Shown here: positions 25,793-33,629 of the stretch, piece after piece
How positions within the stretch are numbered: position 1 is the first letter of the stretch
How the letters are laid out: each line of letters opens with the position of its first letter
Assembly (NCBI GenBank): GCA_964425595.1
Contig: CAYRMW010000015.1
Location: forward strand, 1 to 43,299
Reading direction: 5' to 3'
Source: Caccovicinus sp964425595
Lineage (GTDB): Bacteria > Bacillota > Clostridia > Lachnospirales > Lachnospiraceae
DNA length: 43,299 nt
Translations under genes and position numbers: made by a program
The notes under the pieces: generated by a model
What the model saw: the letters and a program-made list of their open reading frames with translations, nothing else
Database searches by the model: none
Told to the model about the DNA's origin: nothing

Positions 25793-27487
25793 TTATTCTT
25801 CCGGCGCCCAGCTTTTTATATTCGCAATGGAAACGCCCATATCACAAAGCTGTGTTTTGATACAGATCGCGTCAATTAAATAGCTGCGGCCGCTGGCTAT
25901 CGCAGAAGCCCTGGCTCGGACAAGGGCAGCTCTTAGCTCATCAGGACTGAAAACCCGCTCTGCCACACATCCGTATGCCTCTCCAAGCTTTACATAATCT
26001 ATCGTTCCGTCTTGATTATACGGCATATCAACAGCGTATTCAAATCCATACCCCTTTTGATTCTGCCGAATCAGGCCCAGATACGCATTATTGACGACCA
26101 CCACGATAATGGGTTTTTTAAACACAGAAGCTACCGCAATCTCTTCTCCCATAAAGGTTAAACCAAAGTCACCGACAACGGTAACCACATCGCTGTCCGG
26201 TTCTGCCACCTTCACGCCAAATGCCGCCGGGATTTCATATCCCAGCGTACCTGCTCCTCCGCTGGGAAGATACCTGCACGGCTTGTTAATTTTCTGCAGC
26301 TGACCACCCCATATCTGGGTGATGCCGCAGCCTGCCGTAAAATATGTATCGTCATCAAACGCTTCATTGACTTCCTGAAATACCCGGTGAGGCATCATGG
26401 GACTGTCCGGATAATCCGTCTTTCGCTCCAGTAATTTACGCATTTCAGGCAAAGAATCTACGCGTTCTGAATGAATCGGCCCAACTCCCTGCGCATCGAT
26501 TTCATCTAAGAGCGCATCGACTGCCAGGGAAGCATCGGAAACAATACCAAGGGTCGGTTCAAATACCATTCCGATCTGGGATGATTCAATGTTTATATGA
26601 ATAAACTTCCTGTCCCCTGTATATGTCTTCAGATCTCCCGTATGCCGGTCCGAAAAACGGTTGCCGATAGCAAGTACTAAATCTGATTCCAGAAATACAT
26701 GGTTGCCAATAGGCTGACCAACCTGAATTCCCACATGACCAGCATTCAATGGGTGGTTCTCGGGAATTCCGCCTTTTGCCATATAGGTGGTAAGAACCGG
26801 TATCTGTAATTTTTCAGCCAAAGCCACTACCTTTTCGCTGCACTCACTGATAAAACATCCTCCACCCATAATAATTACCGGATTTCTGCTCTCTTTCAAC
26901 AGATTGACTGCTTCTTTGATTTTCGATCTATCCGGCGCTGCAACAGGAACTTTTTTGGGAACATAAGAATCGATATCAAAATCGATCTCCGCATTTTGTA
27001 CATTTAAAGGAAATTCGATCAAAACAGGACCGGGGCGTCCCTTTCGCATGACATAAAATGCCTCATTCATGATCTCCGGAAGTTCTTCCGGCTTCATCAC
27101 GCACCATGCTTTTTTCGTCACACTGGATGCGATCAACGGCATATCTACGCACTGGAAAGGCTCTTGTTTCAGCTGATTTGTGTTTGCCTGGCCTACCACA
27201 CAAAACACAGGCATAGAATCGATATAAGCGGTATAAAGTCCGGTCACAAAATTAGTTGCCCCTGGTCCGGCCGAACAAATAGCCAGTGCCGGCTCATGCT
27301 TTGCTCTCATATAACCATCCGCTGCATGCACACAAGCTTCCTCATGTCGCATCGTAAAATGCTCGATCGGCGCGTCTTTCATAAATTCATATACAGGATT
27401 TATGGCCGCGCCAGGAATTCCAAATGCGGTTGTAATGCCTTCCTTGACAAGAATTTCCACCATTGCCTGTGATGATTTCATTTTCAT
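25793..27487 (-). CDS. Glyoxylate-carboligase-like ThDP-dependent enzyme
   Basis: The 564-residue protein has the three domains of the acetohydroxyacid synthase / Gcl group. Over its N-terminal half it reads much like E. coli Gcl (EGITTAFGIPGAAINP, later NRFSDRHTG and NNAYLGLIRQ). The ThDP-binding motif starts at GDFG near 436 and ends at NN near 464. True Gcl lacks the canonical ThDP-activating Glu and has Val there (RHVEGA); this protein has RHEEAC, with E49 restored. It may thus be a different carboligase or decarboxylase. AAGGAG precedes the ATG at 27487. It is in the middle of the catabolic operon. Confidence 0.88.
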   Translation of the reverse strand: MKMKSSQAMVEILVKEGITTAFGIPGAAINPVYEFMKDAPIEHFTMRHEEACVHAADGYMRAKHEPALAICSAGPGATNFVTGLYTAYIDSMPVFCVVGQANTNQLKQEPFQCVDMPLIASSVTKKAWCVMKPEELPEIMNEAFYVMRKGRPGPVLIEFPLNVQNAEIDFDIDSYVPKKVPVAAPDRSKIKEAVNLLKESRNPVIIMGGGCFISECSEKVVALAEKLQIPVLTTYMAKGGIPENHPLNAGHVGIQVGQPIGNHVFLESDLVLAIGNRFSDRHTGDLKTYTGDRKFIHINIESSQIGMVFEPTLGIVSDASLAVDALLDEIDAQGVGPIHSERVDSLPEMRKLLERKTDYPDSPMMPHRVFQEVNEAFDDDTYFTAGCGITQIWGGQLQKINKPCRYLPSGGAGTLGYEIPAAFGVKVAEPDSDVVTVVGDFGLTFMGEEIAVASVFKKPIIVVVVNNAYLGLIRQNQKGYGFEYAVDMPYNQDGTIDYVKLGEAYGCVAERVFSPDELRAALVRARASAIASGRSYLIDAICIKTQLCDMGVSIANIKSWAPEE

Positions 27488-27528
27488 ATTATTTTTCTCC
27501 TTCCCACAGTCCACTTTTTTGCAGCGTT

Positions 27529-28080
27529 TTATCTTTTTACAGCGTTTCGAATCCAGTCCTGCCGGCGTTCCGCTTCAGTACTCAGCATATCACTGATCGT
27601 TTCCAGTATATATTCTCCATTCTGCAGCATAGGAAGAACTTCTGTCCGGCCATTTTTCTTTTTTATCCGAATTGCGCCCGCATGTGATTTCCCAAACATT
27701 ACCGTACTTTTAAAAAGTCTGGCAGATTCAATTTCCTTTAACGGAATTTCAATAATCTTTCCATCTTCAGCTACCCATCCTGTCTTTTTCCATAAAACAC
27801 GATAATTTGTTACTACGATTAACTGCCTGGCATCTAAATACAAAAGACGGTAGGCAGCATAAAAGAAAACAAGTCCCGCACAAACTTCTATTACGCCATA
27901 TACGGAAAGCCGAAAAATCAACAGCCAAAGACCTTCTCCGAAAAGAATCAATCCGACCAATGCAAAACAGACTCCTCGCAGGATGCTGGCTTTTCCATTT
28001 GTCCCTTCCTGCACGATTTCCTCTTCTTCAGCGTATTTGTCTATTATTTCCATTCCTTTCAATCGTCCAAATGTTGCCAT
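27529..28080 (-). CDS. Membrane protein with PH-like domain
   Basis: A protein of about 183 residues, unrecognised beyond its architecture: a short acidic N-terminus, two hydrophobic helices (about residues 32-75), then a beta-rich region resembling bacterial PH (bPH2) domains (LIVVTNYRVLWKKTGW ... GKIIEIPLKEIESARL), and a helix at the C-terminus. Such proteins sit in the membrane with the PH fold in the cytoplasm. The start is uncertain: GTG at 28089, ATG at 28080 or ATG at 28053 are all possible. It lies between the transporter genes and the metabolic genes of the operon, an unusual place for it. Confidence 0.7.
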   Translation of the reverse strand: MATFGRLKGMEIIDKYAEEEEIVQEGTNGKASILRGVCFALVGLILFGEGLWLLIFRLSVYGVIEVCAGLVFFYAAYRLLYLDARQLIVVTNYRVLWKKTGWVAEDGKIIEIPLKEIESARLFKSTVMFGKSHAGAIRIKKKNGRTEVLPMLQNGEYILETISDMLSTEAERRQDWIRNAVKR

Positions 28081-28119
28081 AACCCTCACACGCCTTGCTT
28101 CCTCTTTTTCCCTGGACTC

Positions 28120-29073
28120 TTAATTTGTACATTCATGACATGCAACAAAATGTTTAGGTGCAATCTCTTTTAATACCTGCGGTTCATTACATTTTTCACT
28201 GGCATAAGGACAACGAGGCATAAATCTGCATCCTGGCTTCGGATTGATCGGATTCGAAACCTCACCCTTCAGCACAACCCGCTCTCGGTTGCGGCGGGAT
28301 AAATCAGCAGTAGGAATAGCCGAAAGCAATGCATTCGTATAGGGATGTGCATGATGTTCAAAAATTTCTTTCTTGGGGGCACACTCTACCACCTGTCCCA
28401 TATACATGACCATGATGTCATGACTGATATGACGTACTACACAAAGGTCATGGGTAATAAACATATAAGACAAATTTCTGCTTTCCTGCAAATCCATCAG
28501 CAAATTCAGAATCTGCGCCTGTATCGATACATCCAATGCGGAAACCGGCTCATCGCAAACAATAAACTCCGGATTCAGAACCAGTGCTCTTGCTAATCCT
28601 ACACGCTGCCTTCGCCCTCCATCCATCTCATGAGGATAAACATTGTCATAACGATCCGGCAAACCGCACAGCTCCATCGTTGCCCGAACGTGATCTTCCA
28701 GATCCTTCTTATTATCCACTACATGGTTCACGCGAAGAGGTTCTGAGATCAGCTTCTTTACACTCATCCTTGGGTTTAACGACGAATACGGGTCCTGGAA
28801 GATCATCTGCATCTGCGGCTGTACCTTCCTCCAGTCTCTCTTCTTGAGATTCAAAATATTCGTTCCTTTATACAGCACCTCTCCAGACGTGGGTTCGTGC
28901 AAACGGATAATTGCCCTTCCCAACGTAGATTTTCCACATCCGGATTCACCAACAACGCCCAGCGTCTCACCTGCATTAATCTGCACGCTTACGTTATCTA
29001 CAGCATGAACCTGTCCCAACTTGTGCGGAAAATATTTTTTTAAATTTTTTGTTTCAATGAGAACCTCACCCAT
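28120..29073 (-). CDS. Opp/Dpp-type ABC transporter ATP-binding protein OppF
   Basis: ATPase of a peptide/nickel-type importer, 317 residues. Walker A GESGCGKST is near residues 43-51. The signature reads MDGGRRQR instead of LSGGQQQR, common in OppF. Walker B FIVCDEPVSALD and a C-terminal oligopeptide-type region with several cysteines (CRFMPRCPYASEKC) follow. It overlaps oppD by 8 bp and works with it as the ATPase pair. Confidence 0.93.
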   Translation of the reverse strand: MGEVLIETKNLKKYFPHKLGQVHAVDNVSVQINAGETLGVVGESGCGKSTLGRAIIRLHEPTSGEVLYKGTNILNLKKRDWRKVQPQMQMIFQDPYSSLNPRMSVKKLISEPLRVNHVVDNKKDLEDHVRATMELCGLPDRYDNVYPHEMDGGRRQRVGLARALVLNPEFIVCDEPVSALDVSIQAQILNLLMDLQESRNLSYMFITHDLCVVRHISHDIMVMYMGQVVECAPKKEIFEHHAHPYTNALLSAIPTADLSRRNRERVVLKGEVSNPINPKPGCRFMPRCPYASEKCNEPQVLKEIAPKHFVACHECTN

Positions 29074-30052
29074 GGCCTTTACCTCCTTCTTGTACCCGAA
29101 AGCATTTTACGAAATGCCCGGTATCAACCTCAACCATAGGAGGTCTCTCATCTCTGCACTTTTCCACGCACTGTTTACACCGTTCCGCAAATTTACATCC
29201 TTTCGGCAAATTCGATGGATCCACCATGTAACCCGGTATCGGTGTCAGTCTCTTTGCGCTGCTCGTCAAATCAGGAATACAATTAAACAATCCTTTTGTA
29301 TAAGGATGATTTCTGGTCTTCTCAAACACCTGTTCGATCGTTCCTCTTTCGACTACTTCTCCTGCATAAACAACCGCCACGGTGTCACAAAATTCTGCAA
29401 CAATACCCAGGTCATGTGTAATAAGAATCATGGCAGAATCAAACTGCTCTTTCAGCCGTTTCATTAAAGCCAAAATCTGCGCCTGAATGGTTACATCCAA
29501 CGCCGTAGTAGGCTCGTCCGCTAACAGTAGCTTCGGCTCTGCAACAAGCGCCATGGCGATTACCACTCTCTGCTTCATTCCGCCGGAAAATTGATGGGGA
29601 AATTGGTCTTTTCTTTCCGGTGAAATTCCCACCAGCCTGAGAATATCATCGACTCTCTCATCCTTCTGTCTGTCCGTCCAATCGGGATTATGCAGATCCA
29701 ATACCTCCTTAATCTGCTCGCCTACCCGTATAACAGGATTTAAACTTGTCATCGGATCCTGAAAAATCATGGAGACTTGTGCCCCTCTCATTTCACGGAT
29801 CTCCTGCTTGTTCATTTTAAATACATCTTTCCCATTGTAGCGAATCGAACCGCCGGTAACCTCTCCGACACCTTCCGGCAAAAGACGTAATGCTGAAAGG
29901 CACATTGTCGTCTTTCCTGCACCGGTTTCTCCGACTAAACCAAGAGATTCTCCATTCTTAACATTCAAGGTAAATCCATTCAATGCATGAACAACCGACT
30001 CATCGGTAATATAATTCACATATAAATCCTCTATTTCCAGCAAGTTTTCCAT
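29066..30052 (-). CDS. Opp/Dpp-type ABC transporter ATP-binding protein OppD
   Basis: Partner ATPase, 328 residues, with Walker A GETGAGKTT (about residues 40-48), signature FSGGMKQR, Walker B LLLADEPTTALD and the C-terminal Cys-rich Opp region (CKFAERCKQCVEKC). It lies 8 bp after oppC. The family handles peptides, nickel or, in some bacteria, oligosaccharides; the subfamily cannot be resolved from the ATPase. Confidence 0.93.
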   Translation of the reverse strand: MENLLEIEDLYVNYITDESVVHALNGFTLNVKNGESLGLVGETGAGKTTMCLSALRLLPEGVGEVTGGSIRYNGKDVFKMNKQEIREMRGAQVSMIFQDPMTSLNPVIRVGEQIKEVLDLHNPDWTDRQKDERVDDILRLVGISPERKDQFPHQFSGGMKQRVVIAMALVAEPKLLLADEPTTALDVTIQAQILALMKRLKEQFDSAMILITHDLGIVAEFCDTVAVVYAGEVVERGTIEQVFEKTRNHPYTKGLFNCIPDLTSSAKRLTPIPGYMVDPSNLPKGCKFAERCKQCVEKCRDERPPMVEVDTGHFVKCFRVQEGGKGHG

Positions 30053-30060
30053 ATAGCACC

Positions 30061-30948
30061 TCAGTTCTTCATCTTCGGATCAAGCGCATCTCGAAGACCA
30101 TCACCAACAAAATTCAAGCTGAGCACTGCAATCATAATAAACAAACCCGGAATAACGCCCAGATACATGTGATACATAATGTTGCTCTGATTTTCAGAAA
30201 TAATCGTCCCCCATTCAGGCGTAGGCGGCGCTATGCCGATTCCCAGATACCCAAGAGAAGCAATTTGCAAAATTGTGCCTCCTACACTCATCATAACGCT
30301 GACAATCAACGGCCCAAGTACATTAGGAATAATATAGCGAAATAGAATGCCGAAATTGCTGCAGCCATACGTTCTTGCCGCCTCTACAAATTCCTGCCCA
30401 CGCATAGTCATAACGGCAGATCTTACCGTCCTTGACTGTCTCGGAATCTGACTGACTGAAAGCGCGATCAACATCTTAAGCAATCCTTGTCCCAGTGCAG
30501 TTACAATAGAAATCGAAAGCAAAATTCCCGGTACTGACATTAAAACATCCGTAAACCGCATAATTACCGTATCTACTGCGCCACCAAAAAATCCTGCTAT
30601 ACCTCCAAGGATCATTCCTAAAAGGAAAGCAATCCCCATAGTAACCAATCCCGCAAACAAAGAAATACGGCCGCCGTAAACAATTCTTGCAAACAAATCC
30701 CGTCCGTACTGATCTGTCCCAAACCAGTGCTCTGCATTTGGTGTTTGAAAAGACTCCCTTACGCTTTGGTGAGTTACCTTTGAATAATCCAACCACAAAG
30801 GAGCGGACAGTGAGATGATAATTAACGCCGCCAAAACTACCATTCCAAGAACAGCCAGCTTATTTTTCATGAAACGAATCCAGATCAACTGCCCCTGGCT
30901 CATCTTTTTTTGCTGTTTGGATACAGAAAACGTTTTCATTCTCATCAT
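30061..30948 (-). CDS. ABC transporter permease OppC
   Basis: Second permease, 295 residues, about six transmembrane segments plus an N-terminal cytoplasmic tail with the OppC_N segment. The EAA-type loop is EAARTYGCSNFGILFRYIIPN near residue 195. GTDQYGRDLFARIVYGGRISL is the family hallmark. Its start overlaps the oppB stop by four bases (ATGA type), a sign of coupled translation. Confidence 0.93.
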   Translation of the reverse strand: MMRMKTFSVSKQQKKMSQGQLIWIRFMKNKLAVLGMVVLAALIIISLSAPLWLDYSKVTHQSVRESFQTPNAEHWFGTDQYGRDLFARIVYGGRISLFAGLVTMGIAFLLGMILGGIAGFFGGAVDTVIMRFTDVLMSVPGILLSISIVTALGQGLLKMLIALSVSQIPRQSRTVRSAVMTMRGQEFVEAARTYGCSNFGILFRYIIPNVLGPLIVSVMMSVGGTILQIASLGYLGIGIAPPTPEWGTIISENQSNIMYHMYLGVIPGLFIMIAVLSLNFVGDGLRDALDPKMKN

Positions 30949-31877
30949 CCTTTCTTGGTACTAAGCTGTACTCGCGGATCGACCACGGCATACAAAAGGT
31001 CTACAACCAAATTGGTCAGCCCGACAATCAAAGCCACAACAACAATGCACGCCATTACAATCGGAATATCCTTTGTCTTAACTGCATTGATCAAAAAAGA
31101 ACCGATTCCGGGAAAAGCATATACCGTCTCTGTTATTACCGAACCTCCCATAATGATAGAAAAGGATACGCCGATTTGGGTAATAACCGGGAGCAGCGAA
31201 TTGCGCAATGCATGTTTTATAATAACCGTGCTTTCTTTGTTTCCTTTCGCTCTTGCTGTTCGAACGTAATCGGAACGGATAACATCCAGCAACCAGGTGC
31301 GAGTCGTCCTTGCGTTAGCAGCCAAGATAGCTCCTCCCAGAGACAAGGACGGAAGAATATAATATTTGATCCCCCCCACACCAGAAGCTGGCAAAAGACC
31401 AAGCTTTTGTGAAAAGAACAGCTGATACATCATACCCAGCCAAAAAGCAGGCGCGGAATTTAATAACAATGACAAAAAAGTAACTATATGATCCGCCGGG
31501 CGATTATGGCGTACTGCGGCAATAATCCCAATCGGAATACCAAAAACGCAGGCCCATGTTATCGCCAGGAAACCAAGTCTCAATGTATAAGGAATACGAT
31601 GAGAAAACTCCTCCATCACATCAAAGCTTTGAAACCAGGATGTCCCAAAATCGCCATGCAGTGCATTCCACACATACTGCAGATACTGAATGATGATCGG
31701 TTGATCAAGCCCCAGCTCCTGTTCCTTTCTGGCAATATCTTCCAATGTTGCTTCTGTTCCTAGAATCATTTGCGCCACATTGCCAGGAGAAGCCATAAGG
31801 ACAACAAATACCAGAAAAGTTATGCCAAAAATAACCGGAATCATAAGGAGCAAACGATGAAGTATATATTTAATCAT
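30945..31877 (-). CDS. ABC transporter permease OppB
   Basis: First permease, about 310 residues, six transmembrane segments, opening with the typical MIKYILHRLLLMIPVIFG. The permease loop contains RTARAKGNKESTVIIKHALRNSLLPV near residues 210-235. The open frame runs to 31931, but AGGGG before the ATG at 31877 fixes the start. A stem-loop in the gap to oppA may reduce read-through into it. Confidence 0.93.
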   Translation of the reverse strand: MIKYILHRLLLMIPVIFGITFLVFVVLMASPGNVAQMILGTEATLEDIARKEQELGLDQPIIIQYLQYVWNALHGDFGTSWFQSFDVMEEFSHRIPYTLRLGFLAITWACVFGIPIGIIAAVRHNRPADHIVTFLSLLLNSAPAFWLGMMYQLFFSQKLGLLPASGVGGIKYYILPSLSLGGAILAANARTTRTWLLDVIRSDYVRTARAKGNKESTVIIKHALRNSLLPVITQIGVSFSIIMGGSVITETVYAFPGIGSFLINAVKTKDIPIVMACIVVVALIVGLTNLVVDLLYAVVDPRVQLSTKKG

Positions 31878-31894
31878 TAAAATCCCCTTTCTCA

Positions 31895-31928
31895 GAGAGC
31901 CGGCGATAACATTCCCTCGCTGGCCCTC
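31895..31928 (-). promoter_or_regulatory. Stem-loop between oppA and oppB
   Basis: GAGAGCCGGCGA (31895-31906) pairs with TCGCTGGCCCTC (31917-31928) apart from two positions. There is no T-run, so it is more likely an mRNA-stabilising or partial attenuating structure that favours the binding-protein gene than a full terminator. Confidence 0.5.
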
Positions 31929-31943
31929 CAAATGGTCAATCCC

Positions 31944-33575
31944 TTACTTCCAGCTCCAGTCCATGCATCTCCACGCATTGTTAGGATTCAACGTTACACC
32001 TTCCAGATTCTTGTGCAGTGCCATCACGGAATTTGCGCTGTATAATCCCATGCCATATCCTTCCTCAGTAGCAATCGTCAAAATCTGAGACCATATAGCC
32101 TTTCTTGCTTCAGGATCAATCTCGACATCCGCAGCCTTGCAAAGTTCATCCAATTCTTCTGCCCTTGTATATGTGGGGCCCTTATAATCCTGTATCTTGT
32201 ATTGTGTGTTCAAAGAAGATACATCATTCAGTGAGCTGGAGGTTACCTGGATAATAATATCATAATCACCAGCAGTACTTGCTGCAGTATAGGTACCGGT
32301 ATCCGTCGCGCTAACCTCAACATTTGTCAGACCAATCTCATAAAGCTGTCCCTGGACAACCTGTGCCGCTATTTCCTGTGCCGTTCCGGACAAGCAGATG
32401 ATCCGGATCGTTTCGCCATTGTAACCAGATGCTTCAAGATACTCTCTCGCCTTATCCAGATCCTGCTGGATAACCGGCACCGTTCCTTCATCCGGACACC
32501 CCGTATATCCTGACGGGCATTCTATATCAAGCACATAGCCTTCTCCATCAGCACAGGCATACAAAATATCGTCCCGGTTAATTGCATGCATAATTGCCAG
32601 TCTCAGATTCTTGTTATTTCCGGGTCGATTTCCTCCGGGACTGTCATTAAAATTCAGTGTCATTCTTGCCGCAGACGGCGCTGAAAACCAGGTGGCAATA
32701 TCTGTATCTGCGATTTCTTTACAGGAAGCAACGTCCGCGACATTGATCACGTCGATATCCCCGGTCTTAAGCGAAATAAACTGCGTAGCCACATTGCTGA
32801 TCGGCCGGATAATTACCGTATCAATAGCAGGTTTTCCTCCCCAGTAGTCGTCTCTTGCTCGCAGAACAATTTCCTGACCACTTATACGGGACTCCATTAC
32901 GTATGCTCCAGTCCCCACCGGATTTTCATTGTACCCTTCAGGACCTACTTCCTCATAATAGCTTTTATTAATTAAAAATGCCGCTCTCGTAGACAATTCG
33001 GTTACAAACGCCTCGAAAGGAGCACTCAACGTAAACCGAACATGCGTTTCGTCAATCGCCTCTGCATTTTCAAAATTAATCAACAGATTTCCCGCCAAAG
33101 AAGGATTTTCATCCCTGCACAGGTTCAGCGTAAACGCAACATCCTCTGCAGTAAGTTTTTCACCATTGCTGAACGTTACATCATCGCGGATCGTAAAATC
33201 ATAAGTCAGGCCATCGTCCGACATCGTCCATTCTGTAGCAACCCATGGTTGGCAGACCCCATTTTCATCCAGCCACACCAGATTTTCATAAATATTAAAC
33301 AGTACCGGACTATCTTTTGCCTGGTTTGTAGTAATATCACCATCCTGGCAGAAAAATGCCGTCGGTTCCTGCGAAGTCGCAATAATAACGTCCGTACGGT
33401 CCGCACTCGATGGCAGCTCCGTCCCATCTTCTGTCGAAGAATTTTGTGATTCGCTTTCATTGCCTGTAGAATCGGTGCTTTCGGTATTTTGATTTGAAGA
33501 ACTGCTGCCACACCCCTGCAAAGAAAAGGCAGCCATTATAACCGCAAGTGCCACTGTAAATAATCTTCTTTTCAT
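31944..33575 (-). CDS. Family 5 extracellular solute-binding lipoprotein OppA
   Basis: Substrate-binding protein of the importer, 543 residues. The signal peptide ends in lipobox LQGC (C22), followed by a long Ser/Glu/Asn-rich linker to about residue 60. The body has the family 5 pattern, including DGLTYDFTIRDDVTFSNGEKLTAEDV near 130-155. AAGGAGAAGGA precedes the ATG. It follows the glycoside hydrolase gene by about 54 bp. Family 5 proteins bind peptides, nickel complexes or oligosaccharides; the hydrolase next door favours a sugar-containing ligand, which is inference. Confidence 0.93.
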   Translation of the reverse strand: MKRRLFTVALAVIMAAFSLQGCGSSSSNQNTESTDSTGNESESQNSSTEDGTELPSSADRTDVIIATSQEPTAFFCQDGDITTNQAKDSPVLFNIYENLVWLDENGVCQPWVATEWTMSDDGLTYDFTIRDDVTFSNGEKLTAEDVAFTLNLCRDENPSLAGNLLINFENAEAIDETHVRFTLSAPFEAFVTELSTRAAFLINKSYYEEVGPEGYNENPVGTGAYVMESRISGQEIVLRARDDYWGGKPAIDTVIIRPISNVATQFISLKTGDIDVINVADVASCKEIADTDIATWFSAPSAARMTLNFNDSPGGNRPGNNKNLRLAIMHAINRDDILYACADGEGYVLDIECPSGYTGCPDEGTVPVIQQDLDKAREYLEASGYNGETIRIICLSGTAQEIAAQVVQGQLYEIGLTNVEVSATDTGTYTAASTAGDYDIIIQVTSSSLNDVSSLNTQYKIQDYKGPTYTRAEELDELCKAADVEIDPEARKAIWSQILTIATEEGYGMGLYSANSVMALHKNLEGVTLNPNNAWRCMDWSWK

Positions 33576-33629
33576 ATTCCTTCTCCTTTTTGTTTACAAT
33601 CTGGTACATCTGCTGCCTGCTTATGTCTA

